This document shows, piece after piece, positions 46,391-56,098 of a stretch of 64,000 nucleotides of DNA (positions are counted from its first letter, which is position 1; each line of letters begins with the position of its first letter). Under the pieces are notes generated by a model that saw only the letters and a list, made by a program, of their open reading frames with translations, ran no database searches and had not been told where the DNA came from. The translations under genes were made by a program, and so were the position numbers. Origin of the DNA: Methylobacterium pseudosasicola (GTDB lineage: Bacteria > Pseudomonadota > Alphaproteobacteria > Rhizobiales > Beijerinckiaceae); assembly GCF_900114535.1 (NCBI RefSeq), contig NZ_FOTK01000005.1, forward strand, positions 62,001 to 126,000, given 5' to 3'.

Positions 46391-48015
46391 GCGAACACCC
46401 CGTGGACGAACCACGCGGCCGGACGGCCGGGGGCGTGCGGCCCGTCACGGTAGAGCCAGAGCCTCCGGCCGGCCTCGCACTCGACCCGGTAATAGTCCCG
46501 GGCCGCGCCCGGCGCGTGCCACCACTCGGCCGCGATCCGCTCCGGCCCCTCGGCATGGACGATCGCGTGGATCCGGGCGCGCCAGCGGAAGCGCCGGGGC
46601 GGCCCCTCGGGCACGGTGGACAACACGTCGAGGGCGGCCTCGCCCCGGGGGAACAGCACCAGGGGCCGGGGCGGCAGGTGGTCCGGCCAAGAGCTGGGCG
46701 CGCTGGTCCAGGGGGTGTCGGCCTCACACGAAGCCGATCGAGGCACGGCTCCCCTCTCCCGCACGGGAGAGGGAGCCTGTCGCGACCTGCGCGAGGCGCT
46801 GTCTGAACCTTGTAGCGTCCAGGGGAGGGTGTGGGCGGCCCGCTCCGGGATGTGGCTCGCCCGCGCCCCGAGGCGCAGGAGCGGCCGGCCGAGGCGCTGC
46901 GTCAGGGCGTCCGCGAGGGCGTCGATCCCGTCGCCCTGGGGCGCCGCGCCGAGCTCCGTCTGGCGGGCCGACAGGGCGCCGGTCACCGTGACGGTGAGCG
47001 TCACGGTCTCGAAGCCGAAGCCGGCATCGAGACCGGCGCCGAGGCGGTCGAGGCGCAGCGAGACCAGGGCGGCGACCCGCTCGGGGCAGCGCTCGGGCCG
47101 GGACAGGCCGAGATCGAGCACGCGCATCACCCCGTCGACCCGGTGCAGCACGAGGCGCAGGGCGCAGGCGCCGACCCCGTCCCGCTCAAGCCGGGGGGCG
47201 ATCTCGGCCATCAGCAGCCGGGCGGTGACGACGATGTCCGATTGCCGGCCGATCGGGTCGAGGAAGCCCCGGGCGGCCCGGTACGCGGCCTCCTCGGTGA
47301 GCGGCGCCAGGGGCTCCGGCCGGCGGCCCATCGCCTGGTCGAGGCGTAGCAGCAGGGCCTCGCCGAAGCGGCGGGCCAGCGGCCCCCGGGCCAGCGCATC
47401 GACTTCGCCGACCCGGCGCAGGCCGAGCCGCCGCAGGCCCGAGACCGTGCCGGGATCGAGGCGCAGCGCCTCCACGGGCAGCGCCCGCAGCGCCGGTTCG
47501 GCCCCGCCGGGGGGTACGATCACCCGATCGGAGGCCCCGTAGCAGGCCAGCGCGAAGGCGCCGCCGGGGGTGTCGGCGAGCGCGATCCGGGCGGGGATGT
47601 TCGACCGCGCCAGGCGCCCGGCGAGGTCGTCCACGAGGGGGCCCTCGCCGCCGCGCAAATGGCTCGCCCCGGCAACGTCGATATAAAACCCGTCCGCGGC
47701 CTCGGCGGCCCCGAACGGCGCCACGACGGGGGCGTAGCCCTCCGCCCAGCGGCAGAGGCGCAGCAGCGCCGCCCGGTCGGAGTCGGGATCGGCGGGATAG
47801 ACTTGGAGCGGCACGCCGATCCGCGCCCGGACCCGGCCCAGAGGCTCGCCGGGCCGCAGACCCAGGGCGCGGGCCTCCGGGTCGAGGGCGAGGAGGCGCA
47901 GGCCGCCGGGGCCCTCGGCCGCCACCGCGAGCGGGCCTCGGTCAGGCGCGAGACCGGCCCGCCGCAGCCGCGTCACGGGCCAGTGGCTCAGGCAGACGCA
48001 GACGATGCGCGGCAT
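46387..48015 (-). CDS. imuB: ImuB, Y-family polymerase-like mutasome protein
   Basis: 542 residues starting [20 protein letters not shown]. It has the Y-family palm/thumb layout ([18 protein letters not shown] is the helix-hairpin region) but is a non-catalytic clamp-binding hub in this family. Residues about 405-445 carry an in-frame insert, [20 protein letters not shown], encoded by a palindromic DNA element. Overlaps imuA by 74 bp and dnaE2 by 4 bp. Confidence 0.92.
   Translation of the reverse strand: MPRIVCVCLSHWPVTRLRRAGLAPDRGPLAVAAEGPGGLRLLALDPEARALGLRPGEPLGRVRARIGVPLQVYPADPDSDRAALLRLCRWAEGYAPVVAPFGAAEAADGFYIDVAGASHLRGGEGPLVDDLAGRLARSNIPARIALADTPGGAFALACYGASDRVIVPPGGAEPALRALPVEALRLDPGTVSGLRRLGLRRVGEVDALARGPLARRFGEALLLRLDQAMGRRPEPLAPLTEEAAYRAARGFLDPIGRQSDIVVTARLLMAEIAPRLERDGVGACALRLVLHRVDGVMRVLDLGLSRPERCPERVAALVSLRLDRLGAGLDAGFGFETVTLTVTVTGALSARQTELGAAPQGDGIDALADALTQRLGRPLLRLGARASHIPERAAHTLPWTLQGSDSASRRSRQAPSPVRERGAVPRSASCEADTPWTSAPSSWPDHLPPRPLVLFPRGEAALDVLSTVPEGPPRRFRWRARIHAIVHAEGPERIAAEWWHAPGAARDYYRVECEAGRRLWLYRDGPHAPGRPAAWFVHGVFA
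46752..46773. repeat. Palindromic element inside imuB
   Basis: CCCTCTCCCG and CGGGAGAGGG form a perfect 10-bp stem around a 2-base loop. It encodes part of SPVRERG in ImuB, a peptide often produced by REP-like palindromes in other genomes. The in-frame insert spans about 46690-46815 and interrupts conserved ImuB sequence. Confidence 0.65.
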
Positions 48016-48733
48016 GGTCCCACTCCAGAAGCCAGTCGCCGCCGCGGCCGTTGCGGCAGCGCTCGAGCCGCGCCCGCCAGCGCGGGTTGTCCAGGGTGCC
48101 GAACCGGTCCCGGGCGGCCGGGGCCGAGGCGATCCGCCAGCGGGTGGCGGCGCCGTTGGGCAGCCCGGCCTCGGCGGAGCGCAGGATCAGCAGGAGCGGC
48201 GGCGCGGCCCCCTCTGCGCCCGCTTCCGCGGCGAGCTGCAGGCGCCGACCGGGCTTCAGCGGCAAGCCGTCCGCCAGGAGGCCAACCAGCACTGGCAGGG
48301 CGCGGGCGTGGAGCGCCGCTTCGAGCGCGCGAAACACCTCGGCGTCGCTTCCCGCCTCCAGCAGCAGCAGCCGGGCCGGATCGAGGCCGAGTCCGGCCAA
48401 GCCGTGACCATGGGGCAGGGGCTGGTTCGGCGCAGCGGCGATCAGCGCCGCGCCTTGCGTAAGGACGAGCTGGGCGGCACAGAGCGCCAGGACGAAACCC
48501 AGGGCCGCGACCGCGTCCGCGGGCTCCATCGGGGCGATCTCGTGCGGCGGCCCGAGGGCCAGGCCGCCGCCGGGCAGATGCGCGTCGATCGCCGTCAGGC
48601 CCAGCGGCAGGACCGAGCGCGCCGCCGCCGGGCCGCCCGGAGCCGCGAGGCGCGCCCGCAGGGCCGCCAGCCGCTCCCGGGGGCTGCCGGAGGCGGGGTC
48701 CCGCCCGGTCTGGTTCGCAGGGTCCAGCCCCAT
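47942..48733 (-). CDS. imuA: ImuA, mutasome RecA-like protein
   Basis: 263 residues beginning MGLDPANQTGRDPASG. LPLGLTAIDAHLPGGGLALG and PHEIAPMEPADAVAALGF match the ImuA/SulA-like N-terminal half; LLLLEAGSDAEVFRALEAAL follows. It helps ImuB and DnaE2 in damage-induced mutagenesis. First gene of the cassette; SOS box lies 32 bp upstream. Confidence 0.93.
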   Translation of the reverse strand: MGLDPANQTGRDPASGSPRERLAALRARLAAPGGPAAARSVLPLGLTAIDAHLPGGGLALGPPHEIAPMEPADAVAALGFVLALCAAQLVLTQGAALIAAAPNQPLPHGHGLAGLGLDPARLLLLEAGSDAEVFRALEAALHARALPVLVGLLADGLPLKPGRRLQLAAEAGAEGAAPPLLLILRSAEAGLPNGAATRWRIASAPAARDRFGTLDNPRWRARLERCRNGRGGDWLLEWDHAAHRLRLPEPLARDAAAAGRSRA

Positions 48734-48764
48734 CTCCGCGTGCTCCGGTCATGCCGGACGATAA

Positions 48765-48779
48765 GAACATAACAGGAAC
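48765..48779 (-). promoter_or_regulatory. SOS box upstream of imuA
   Basis: The plus strand reads GAACATAACAGGAAC, that is GAAC-N7-GAAC, the reverse complement of the LexA operator consensus seen before lexA. It places imuA-imuB-dnaE2 under LexA. Confidence 0.85.
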
Positions 48780-48962
48780 ATGTTCAAACCGATTTCGCAC
48801 GGCACCTGAATCGGACGCCTGGACAGCGGCTTGGCCTGTGGATGGATGTGGACGCCTGTGGAATCGGCCGGGCCGCCCGCGACCAAAGCCACGGTTGACC
48901 GAGTCCGCGAGCCGAGACCACAAGTCGTGCGCCGCGCCTGACGCGGCCGACACGGTCCGAGC

Positions 48963-49793
48963 ATGCGCCCAGTCCTCGCCTTGACGATCCTGCTCGCCCT
49001 CTCCGGAGCGGCCTCAGCCCAGCAGCCGCCGGATCCCGGCCCCGCCCCATCCGCCGAGGCGCCTTCGCGCCAGGCCAGGCCGCGGCCCCGGCACGCGCAG
49101 GCCCCGAGCCAGCCGATCATGGTCTACGACGCCCGGATCGAGGCCGGCGACCTGCGGATCTCGGGCTCGGTTCGCAAGCCCGGGGCGATCGTGGTCTTGG
49201 ACGACGACATCTCGATCCAGGCCGACCGGCGCGGGCGCTTCACCTTCCGGGTCCCCTACCGGCCGCCGACCTGCGTGGTGACCCTCAAGGCCGAGCCGGA
49301 CGAGCGCGAGGCCGTGGTCGCGAACTGCGCCGCCGAGGGACCGCCGGGTCCGCCCGGCCCTCAGGGCGCCGCGGGTCCGCCCGGAGAGACAGGTCCCAAG
49401 GGCGAGGCGGGTTCCAAGGGCGATGTAGGTCCGAAGGGCGACCAGGGACCGAAGGGCGACCAGGGGCTCAAGGGCGAGCCGGGCGCTCCGGGTCTAGCGG
49501 GGTCCAAGGGAGATCAGGGGCCGAAGGGCGAAGCCGGGCTCAAGGGTGAAGCCGGAAGCAAGGGCGAGCCCGGCCCGGTCGGCGGGGCAGGGGCGAGGGG
49601 CGAGGCCGGCGCGTCCGCCCTCCGGGCCGTGCGCAAATCCGACTGCGCGGGCGGCTGCACCGTCACCTGCCCGGCCGAGGAGGTTCTGGTCACCGCCCAC
49701 TGCCTCAAGGTCGGCACCCCGGTCTATGACGGGGAGGGGGCTGCCTGCCCGGCGGAAGCCTCGGGGATCGTCGGGTTCTGCACCCGGCCGTGA
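48963..49793 (+). CDS. Secreted protein with collagen-like repeats
   Basis: 276 residues with signal peptide ([20 protein letters not shown]). A globular part (about 50-122) precedes 31 uninterrupted Gly-X-Y triplets (about 125-217), many of them GPK, GEA, GDQ and GSK, able to form a triple helix. The C-terminal 55 residues have six Cys ([15 protein letters not shown], then three more) and may trimerise or cap the stalk. Probably exported to periplasm or surface. Function unknown; adhesion is a guess. Confidence 0.85.
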   Translation: MRPVLALTILLALSGAASAQQPPDPGPAPSAEAPSRQARPRPRHAQAPSQPIMVYDARIEAGDLRISGSVRKPGAIVVLDDDISIQADRRGRFTFRVPYRPPTCVVTLKAEPDEREAVVANCAAEGPPGPPGPQGAAGPPGETGPKGEAGSKGDVGPKGDQGPKGDQGLKGEPGAPGLAGSKGDQGPKGEAGLKGEAGSKGEPGPVGGAGARGEAGASALRAVRKSDCAGGCTVTCPAEEVLVTAHCLKVGTPVYDGEGAACPAEASGIVGFCTRP

Positions 49794-49808
49794 GCGGAGC
49801 CGGTGGCC

Positions 49809-51038
49809 TTAGCCACCGGTCTCGTGCAGCCAGTCCAGCATCCCGGCGGCGGCGGCTCGGCCGCCCGCGAAGGCGCCCTGGAGCAGGTAGCCGCCGGTCG
49901 GGGCTTCCCAGTCGAGCATCTCGCCGGCCAGGAACAGGCCCGGCCGAGCGCGCAGCATGGCCCGGCTGTCGAGGGCGTCGAGGCGCACCCCGCCGGCCGT
50001 CGAGATCGCCCGCTCGATCGGGGCCGAGCCGACGAGGTCGAGGGGCGCGGCCTTGATCAGCCCGGCCAGCGCCTCGGGCTTAGCTGGGAGGGCGTCCGCC
50101 ACCTCCCGCAGCAGGCCCACCGCCACCGGCGAGAGTCCTGCGGCCTTGCGCAGGCGGGTCGCAGCCGAATCCCCCGGCCGGGCGCCAGAGAGGCGGCGGG
50201 CCAGAGCGTCCCGGGTCAGGTCGGGACGCAGGTCGACGATCAGGCGAGCGCTTCCCCGCGCGGTGATCGCGTTGCGCAGGATGCGCGACAGGGCGTAGAC
50301 CGCCCCGCCCTCGATCCCCGCCTCGGTGATCACCGCCTCGCCCCGCACGGCAATGCCGTCACAGGCGAGCGCCACCCGCTTGAGCGGTGCGCCGGCAAAC
50401 CGCTCCCGGAACAGGTCGGACCAGGCTACCGTAAAACCGGCATTGGCCGGCTCCAGGGGCGTGACCTCCACGCCGAGCCCTTCGAGAAGCGGCACCCAGC
50501 GCCCGTCCGAGCCGAGCCGCGGCCAGCTCGCCCCGCCGAGCGCCAGTAAAGTGGCCTTGGGCCGGATCTTGACGGCGCCATCCGGCGTCTCGAACTGAAA
50601 AAAACCCTCGGCGATCGCCGTGAGCCGGTGGCGGGTGCGGATCCGGACGCCGAGGCGGTCGAGCCGCGCCAGCCAGGCCCGCAGCAGCGGCGACGCCTTG
50701 AAGCTCGTGGGAAACACCCGCCCGCTCGACCCCACGAAGGTCGGCTCGCCGAGCTCCGCACACCAATCCCGCAGCGCCTCCGGGGGGAAGGCCGCGATGG
50801 CTTCGTCCAGGTGGCCGGCGGGATGGTAGCGCGCCAGAAAATCCGCGCGCGGCTCGCTGTGGGTGAGGTTGAGGCCGCCGCGCCCGGCGATCAGCAGCTT
50901 GCGGCCCACCGACGGCATCCGGTCGTAGACCGTAACCGCGCGGCCGGCCTGCGCCAGCACCTCGGCCGCGGCCAACCCGGCCGGCCCGCCGCCCACGATT
51001 GCGATCTCTTGGGCGGTATCCTTGATGTCGTCCGGCAT
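49809..51038 (-). CDS. FAD-dependent oxidoreductase, HI0933/YhiN family
   Basis: 409 residues from MPDDIKDTAQEIAIVGGGPA. Rossmann FAD site IAIVGGGPAGLAAAEVLAQAG, then VGRKLLIAGRGGLNLTHSEP typical for the family, and GLFLAGEMLDWEAPTGGYLLQ near the end. Substrate unknown; some relatives reduce bile acid intermediates. Start at 51038 excludes a 29-residue hydrophobic extension. Confidence 0.9.
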   Translation of the reverse strand: MPDDIKDTAQEIAIVGGGPAGLAAAEVLAQAGRAVTVYDRMPSVGRKLLIAGRGGLNLTHSEPRADFLARYHPAGHLDEAIAAFPPEALRDWCAELGEPTFVGSSGRVFPTSFKASPLLRAWLARLDRLGVRIRTRHRLTAIAEGFFQFETPDGAVKIRPKATLLALGGASWPRLGSDGRWVPLLEGLGVEVTPLEPANAGFTVAWSDLFRERFAGAPLKRVALACDGIAVRGEAVITEAGIEGGAVYALSRILRNAITARGSARLIVDLRPDLTRDALARRLSGARPGDSAATRLRKAAGLSPVAVGLLREVADALPAKPEALAGLIKAAPLDLVGSAPIERAISTAGGVRLDALDSRAMLRARPGLFLAGEMLDWEAPTGGYLLQGAFAGGRAAAAGMLDWLHETGG

Positions 51039-51307
51039 CCGCCTGGAAAGCGGCAGGCCGCCCATGCCTGTCAAGGCGGAAGGGCCGGGGAGGGGCAGAA
51101 GGAGGAGCCGTGCGCTGCGCGCCATGCAGGCTCACCAGCAATGCGGTGGGAACCAAACCCACCCACAGATAAGTTCTTCTCCGTTCTTCGCCTTGCGTAG
51201 ATCGGCAACCTCCGCGTGAGGGCCGTCGACGCACACCCTCCTTCGTGCCGAGCCATCATCCGCACCGGATGCGAACGGCCGTGCAGCCCGGACCAGAGGT
51301 CAGACAC

Positions 51308-52831
51308 GTGGGTCGTCCCATCGCCGTCACCGGGCTCTCGGCGCAGCCGGCCCCCGCCGCCGCCCGGGAGCGCCTCAGCCCGCTCGAGATCCGCGCGATC
51401 GTGTTCGGCCTGATGACCGCGATGCTGCTCGCGGCCCTCGACCAGACCATCGTGGCGACCGCGATGCCGACCATCGGGCTCGATCTCGGCGACGCCGCGA
51501 ACCTGCCCTGGATCGTCACCGCCTACCTGCTGGCCTCCACGGCGGTCACGCCGCTCTACGGCAAGCTGTCCGATATCCACGGCCGGCGGATCATGCTGCT
51601 GATCGCCATCGCGACCTTCGTGCTCGGCTCGCTCGCCTGCGCGGTGGCCCCCACCATGGTGACCCTGGCGCTCGCCCGGGGCCTCCAGGGCATCGGCGGC
51701 GGCGGGCTGATCGCCCTGTCGCAGACCATCCTGGCCGACATCATGCCGCCCAAGGAGCGGGCCCGCTACCAGGTGGTGATCGCCGGCGTGTTCGTGGCGG
51801 CCTCGGTGGCGGGGCCCCTCCTCGGGGGCTTCTTCGCCCAGCACCTGCACTGGTCGCTGATCTTCTGGATCAACCTGCCGATCGGTTTCCTGGCCTTCGC
51901 GCTGACCAACGCCAAGCTGAAGCTGCTGCCGCGCAACGAGCGCCGCCACACGCTGGACTATCCCGGGGCGATCCTGCTGATCCTGAGCTCGACCACCCTG
52001 TTGCTGGCCCTGAGCTGGGGCGGCGTGCGCTATCCCTGGGGCTCGGCACCGGTGCTTAGCCTGCTCGCCCTGGCTTCCGTGCTGGGCAGCCTGTTCGCCG
52101 CGCGCCTCGCCACCGCGGCCGAGCCGCTGATCCCCACGGAGGTGCTGAAGGACCGGGTGGTCTACAGCGCCACCCTGTCCGCCTGCTTCGCCATGGGCAC
52201 CTTCATCGGCCTGACCATCTACGTGCCGATCTTCCTCGAGGGCGTGATCGGCCTCACCGCCAGCGAATCCGGCGTGGCCCTGGTGCCTTTGATGGTCGGC
52301 ACCGTCACCGGGGCAACGCTGTCGGGCCGGTCGATGCTGCTGTTCCGGCACTACAAGCGCGTGCCGCTCGCCATGATGAGCCTCAGCATCGTCTGCTGCG
52401 CCGTCATCGCCCTGGAGGGGCGGGCGCTGCCGTTCTGGCTGATGGAGGTGCTGTTCGCGCTGCTGTCCATGGGGATCGGGACGATCCTGCCGCTCTCCAC
52501 CATCGCGATCCAGAACGCGGTGGAGCCGCACCAGCTCGGCATCGCCACCGCGGCGATGAATTTCTTCCGCTCGCTCGGCGGCGCGCTGATCGTGGCCGCC
52601 TTCGGGACGATCGTGCTCGGCGGTGCCGCCGGGACCGGGCACGATGTCGAGAGCCTGATCCGCGGCGCCGACCCCGCGCAGCTCGCCCTGACCTTCCGCT
52701 CGGTGTTCCTGGCCGCCTGCCTCGGCCTGGTGGCGGCCTTCGGATTCCTGGCCTACATGGAGGAGCGCCCCCTGGGCGAGCGTCCCGCGGCGAGGCCCGG
52801 CGGCGCACCGGTCGCCGACACTCCGACATGA
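51308..52831 (+). CDS. MFS multidrug efflux transporter, 14-TM DHA2 type
   Basis: 507 residues from GTG 51308, which has AGAGGT 7 bp upstream; earlier in-frame starts at 51245 and 51269 lack this. LDQTIVATAMPTIGLDLGD is the DHA2 motif of TM1, and GKLSDIHGRRIMLLIA the MFS motif A loop. Fourteen hydrophobic segments fit EmrB/QacA-like proton-driven drug export in the inner membrane. The next gene, an SMR exporter, starts 10 bp later. Confidence 0.92.
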   Translation: MGRPIAVTGLSAQPAPAAARERLSPLEIRAIVFGLMTAMLLAALDQTIVATAMPTIGLDLGDAANLPWIVTAYLLASTAVTPLYGKLSDIHGRRIMLLIAIATFVLGSLACAVAPTMVTLALARGLQGIGGGGLIALSQTILADIMPPKERARYQVVIAGVFVAASVAGPLLGGFFAQHLHWSLIFWINLPIGFLAFALTNAKLKLLPRNERRHTLDYPGAILLILSSTTLLLALSWGGVRYPWGSAPVLSLLALASVLGSLFAARLATAAEPLIPTEVLKDRVVYSATLSACFAMGTFIGLTIYVPIFLEGVIGLTASESGVALVPLMVGTVTGATLSGRSMLLFRHYKRVPLAMMSLSIVCCAVIALEGRALPFWLMEVLFALLSMGIGTILPLSTIAIQNAVEPHQLGIATAAMNFFRSLGGALIVAAFGTIVLGGAAGTGHDVESLIRGADPAQLALTFRSVFLAACLGLVAAFGFLAYMEERPLGERPAARPGGAPVADTPT

Positions 52832-52841
52832 GGCACCCATC

Positions 52842-53162
52842 TTGGCTTGGCTGATCCTGCTCGCCGCCGGCCTGCTGGAGGTGGTCTGGGCCTACGCGAT
52901 GAAGCGCTCCGCGGGCTTCACGGAACTGATCCCGAGCGTCGTGACGGTGGTGGCCGCCCTCGGCAGCTTCGTCCTGCTGGCCTTCGCCATGCGCAGCCTG
53001 CCGCTCGGCACCGCCTACACGGTCTGGACTGGCATCGGCGCGGTGGGCGCCTTCCTGCTCGGCATCCTGATGCTCGGCGAGAGCGCGAGCCCCCTGCGGA
53101 TCGCCGCGGCGGCGCTGATCGTCTCGGGCCTGTTGCTGATGAAGCTCTCCGGGGAAGCGTGA
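52842..53162 (+). CDS. SMR-family guanidinium exporter (Gdx/SugE type)
   Basis: 106 residues, four membrane helices. AWLILLAAGLLEVVWAYAMKR contains the central Glu13-equivalent, and the SAGFT and GTAYTVWTGIGAVGAFLLG segments fit the SugE/Gdx branch. The start is TTG at 52842, 10 bp after the MFS gene, so likely co-translated. No guanidine riboswitch precedes it. Confidence 0.88.
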   Translation: MAWLILLAAGLLEVVWAYAMKRSAGFTELIPSVVTVVAALGSFVLLAFAMRSLPLGTAYTVWTGIGAVGAFLLGILMLGESASPLRIAAAALIVSGLLLMKLSGEA

Positions 53163-53321
53163 GACGCGGGATCATCCGGCCGCCGCGTCCGTGCCCTTGA
53201 ATCGCCCGGTTCACCCGCTTAACTCGCCCTTATCGGCTGCGGGCCCCTCTGGCGGGCGCTGTTCAGCGCCCGTGATGTCGGAGCCGATGCTTTCCTTCCG
53301 GAATCGCATCAGGTCCCGCAC

Positions 53322-54353
53322 ATGATGGACGTCCTCACCGTCGTATGGCTCGGTAAGCCGTTGTGGATGTGGCTGGGCTTTCACGCCCTGGTCGCATCCC
53401 TGCTGGCCTTCGATCTCGGGCTGCTGCACCGGGACAAGGAGCATGAGATCGGCGTGCGGGAGAGCCTGCTGCTGACCGGCTTCTACCTGGCGCTGGGCCT
53501 CGCCTTCGGCGGCTGGATCTGGTGGTATCTCGGGCCGCAGGCCGGCGAGGAATACGTCACCGGCCTCGTGGTCGAGAAGTCGCTGTCCATGGACAACGTC
53601 TTCGTCATCGCCATGATCCTGGCCGCCCTCGGCATCCCTCGCGCCGCCCAGCACCGGGTCCTGCTCTGGGGCATTCTCGCCGCCGTGCTGCTGCGCGGCC
53701 TGATGATCGGGCTCGGCGCGGCGCTGGTGCACCAAGTCCACTGGGTGCTGTCGCTGTTCGCCGCCTTCCTGATCTTCGCCGGCCTAAAAATCCTGTTCTC
53801 GGGGCCCGAGGAGGAGGGCGACTTCCAGAACAGCGCCGTGGTGCGCTGGATCAAGAAGACGTTCCGGGTCACCCCCGAGCTGCACGGCCAGCATTTCGCC
53901 GTGCGCCGGCCCGACCCGGCCACCGGCCGGAAGGCCCTGTGGTTCACCCCGCTGGCCCTGGCGCTGGTGCTGGTCAACGGCGCCGATGTGATCTTCGCCG
54001 TCGATAGCGTGCCGGCGATCTTCGCGATCACCACCGACACGTTCGTGGTCTACACCTCCAACATCTTCGCGATCCTGGGGCTGCGCGCCCTCTACTTCGC
54101 GCTCGCCGCGATGGTTGACCGGTTCGCCTATCTCAAGACCGCGCTGGCCTTCATCCTGATCTTCATCGGCGCCAAGATCGTGGTCGCCGACACGTTCGGG
54201 CTGATCCACGTCCAGCCCTGGGTCTCCCTGGTGGTCACCCTGTCGCTGCTGACGATCGGCGTGCTCTACAGCCTGTGGCGCACCCGCACCGACGCCCCGG
54301 CGGTCGCCACCAGCCCGGCGCACGGCCACGAGGCGCGAGCCCACCGGGCCTGA
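53322..54353 (+). CDS. TerC/Alx family membrane protein
   Basis: 343 residues, about nine membrane helices. EKSLSMDNVFVIAMIL and LVLVNGADVIFAVDSVPAIFAI are the paired acidic signature segments of TerC; the family exports manganese or supports metal homeostasis. A His-containing tail follows. No yybP-ykoY riboswitch recognised in the 159-bp leader. Confidence 0.92.
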   Translation: MMDVLTVVWLGKPLWMWLGFHALVASLLAFDLGLLHRDKEHEIGVRESLLLTGFYLALGLAFGGWIWWYLGPQAGEEYVTGLVVEKSLSMDNVFVIAMILAALGIPRAAQHRVLLWGILAAVLLRGLMIGLGAALVHQVHWVLSLFAAFLIFAGLKILFSGPEEEGDFQNSAVVRWIKKTFRVTPELHGQHFAVRRPDPATGRKALWFTPLALALVLVNGADVIFAVDSVPAIFAITTDTFVVYTSNIFAILGLRALYFALAAMVDRFAYLKTALAFILIFIGAKIVVADTFGLIHVQPWVSLVVTLSLLTIGVLYSLWRTRTDAPAVATSPAHGHEARAHRA

Positions 54354-54365
54354 GCCGTAGAGCAT

Positions 54366-54409
54366 CAGGGCTCCGCCCTGATCACCCGCCAAAGGGCTGA
54401 GCCCTTTGG
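54366..54409. terminator. Double hairpin terminator between terC and the amidase
   Basis: CAGGGC-TCC-GCCCTG (54366-54380) is followed by CCAAAGGGC-TGA-GCCCTTTGG (54389-54409). It lies between convergent genes and probably serves both strands. Confidence 0.75.
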
Positions 54410-54423
54410 AAACCCCGGGGTTC

Positions 54424-55182
54424 TCAGCCCTGTGCCGGCAGGGCGGCGATCAGGTCGCGCAGGGTGGTGATGGTCGAGGCGTCGGCCACGCCGTCCACCC
54501 GCGCCTGCCGGAAATGGCGCTGGAACGCCGTAACGACCGCATGCGTGCGCGCGTCGAAGGTCCCGGTCACCGGCAACTCGTAGCCGTAGAGCGCGAACAT
54601 CGCCTGCAGCGCCTCTACGGGCTGGCCGGCATCGCCCTGGGCGAAGAACCGGCCGTCCCGCAGGCTGGCTGGCGGCACGCTGTGGCCGACGCCCTCGGCG
54701 GCGAGGCGAGCCCACGGAAAGGTCTCGCCCGGATCCTCCTTGCGCTCGGGTGCCACATCGGAATGGGCGAGCACCCGCTCCCGCGGGATCGGCCAGCGTC
54801 CCAGGATATCACGGGCCAGGGCGATCACCGCGGCGACCTGGGCCTCCGGGTAGGGCGGCAGCCCGCCGGCATGGCCCGGATGGACGATCTCGATCCCGAT
54901 CGAGCGAGAATTGAGGTCGGTGACGCCCTTCCACGCGCCCCGGCCGGCATGCCAGGCGCGGCGCGCCTCCGGCACCATCTGGACGATACCGCCATCCTCG
55001 AACACGAGGTAATGGGCCGAGACCTCGCTCAGCGGATCGCGCAGCCGCGCCAGCGCAGCGGCCCCGCTGTCCATGCCGGTATAGTGCAGGATCAGCATGT
55101 CGGGCCGCATTCCGCGGCGCTCGCCATGGTTCGGCGAGGGCGCGACGCGGCGGGCGAGGGGGCTGTCTGGGACGAGGCTCAC
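54424..55182 (-). CDS. N-acetylmuramoyl-L-alanine amidase with peptidoglycan-binding domain
   Basis: 252 residues from GTG 55182, one base past the stop of the DnaJ-like gene. MLILHYTGMDSGAAALARL provides the first zinc His; YLVFEDGGIVQMV, SRSIGIEIVHPGH and VLAHSDVAPERKEDPGE complete the AmpD-like Amidase_2 site. The C-terminal 65 residues (PVEALQAMFALYGYELPVTG) are a PG_binding_1 domain. Cleaves muropeptides during wall recycling or turnover. Confidence 0.9.
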   Translation of the reverse strand: MSLVPDSPLARRVAPSPNHGERRGMRPDMLILHYTGMDSGAAALARLRDPLSEVSAHYLVFEDGGIVQMVPEARRAWHAGRGAWKGVTDLNSRSIGIEIVHPGHAGGLPPYPEAQVAAVIALARDILGRWPIPRERVLAHSDVAPERKEDPGETFPWARLAAEGVGHSVPPASLRDGRFFAQGDAGQPVEALQAMFALYGYELPVTGTFDARTHAVVTAFQRHFRQARVDGVADASTITTLRDLIAALPAQG

Positions 55183-55183
55183 C

Positions 55184-55945
55184 CTACCCGCGCTCCTGCA
55201 CGATCCGGTCATAGGCCGCGTTGATCGCGGCGAGCCGCTTGGTGGCGATGGTCACCGCCTCAGCGGGCAGGCCCCGGGCGAGCGCCCGGTCAGGATGATG
55301 CTCGGCCACCAGCAGACGGTGGCGCGCCTTCACGGCGGTCTCGTCGGCCTCCCGGTCGAGCCCGAGGACCGCGTAGGGATCATCCGGCAGCCGCACGTGC
55401 CGGGCCGCGATGCGCTGGAAGGCCGCCTCGTCGAAGCCGAAAATGCTCGAGACGGCGCGCAGGTAGCGCTCCTCGGCCTCGTGGAGCGCCCCGTCGGCGG
55501 CCGCGATCTGGAACAGGCCGTCGAGCACGTCTTCGAGGAGGGCTGGCTCTTCGCCGAAGGTTGATGCGAGTTGGCGGGCGTAGGCTTCGAAGCCGCCGGT
55601 GGTTTTCTTCGCCAAATCGAACAGGCGCTCGACGCCAGCCCGCGCAGAGTCTTCGACGTGAACGACCCGGCCGAAGGCCTCGACCTCGGAGGGCAGCACG
55701 ACGCCGTCGGATTTCGCCATCTTGGCAGCCAAGGCCACCAGCCCGGTGGTGAACACCACGTCGCGGGGCGTCGGGCCGAAGGGCGCACCGACCCGGTCGA
55801 CCAGAAAGTGGCCTGCGACGCCGCCGATCAGCGCTCCGAGCGGGCCACCGACGGCGAGGCCGAGCCCGGCGCCGCCGAGCTTGCCCCAAGGACCTTGAGC
55901 CTTGCCCTGAGGTTTGCCCTGAGGCTTGTCGACCTCCTGGGTCAT
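55184..55945 (-). CDS. TerB-like plus J-domain protein (DjlA-like)
   Basis: 253 residues from MTQEVDKPQGKPQGKAQGPW. A Gly-rich membrane-type stretch (GLAVGGPLGALIGGVAGHF) is followed by a TerB-like helical domain (about 65-165) and a C-terminal J domain: DPYAVLGLDREADETAVKAR and RLLVAEHHPDRAL with the HPD motif. A DnaK co-chaperone anchored at the membrane is likely. Translationally linked to the amidase. Confidence 0.85.
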   Translation of the reverse strand: MTQEVDKPQGKPQGKAQGPWGKLGGAGLGLAVGGPLGALIGGVAGHFLVDRVGAPFGPTPRDVVFTTGLVALAAKMAKSDGVVLPSEVEAFGRVVHVEDSARAGVERLFDLAKKTTGGFEAYARQLASTFGEEPALLEDVLDGLFQIAAADGALHEAEERYLRAVSSIFGFDEAAFQRIAARHVRLPDDPYAVLGLDREADETAVKARHRLLVAEHHPDRALARGLPAEAVTIATKRLAAINAAYDRIVQERG

Positions 55946-56098
55946 GGGCGGGCCGATCCCGTGCGGAATCGTCGACTCGGTGCGATCATGGGAAGCGGTT
56001 TCGCGTCCGGCACCGGGGACCGCCCGGCCGAAGCCGGGATAGCCGCTCCTCAAGCCAGGCGGAAGGGCCGGAACGCGCCCGCCCCCCGCTCTGGCGTC

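Noticed and set aside
51071..52840. 589-residue open frame on the minus strand
   Set aside because: Shadow of the MFS gene; composition is typical of antisense of GC-rich membrane genes.
52832..52841. Guanidine riboswitch before the SMR exporter
   Set aside because: Only 10 bp separate it from the MFS gene, leaving no room.
53163..53321. yybP-ykoY manganese riboswitch before terC
   Set aside because: The leader lacks the conserved core of that riboswitch as far as I can see by eye.
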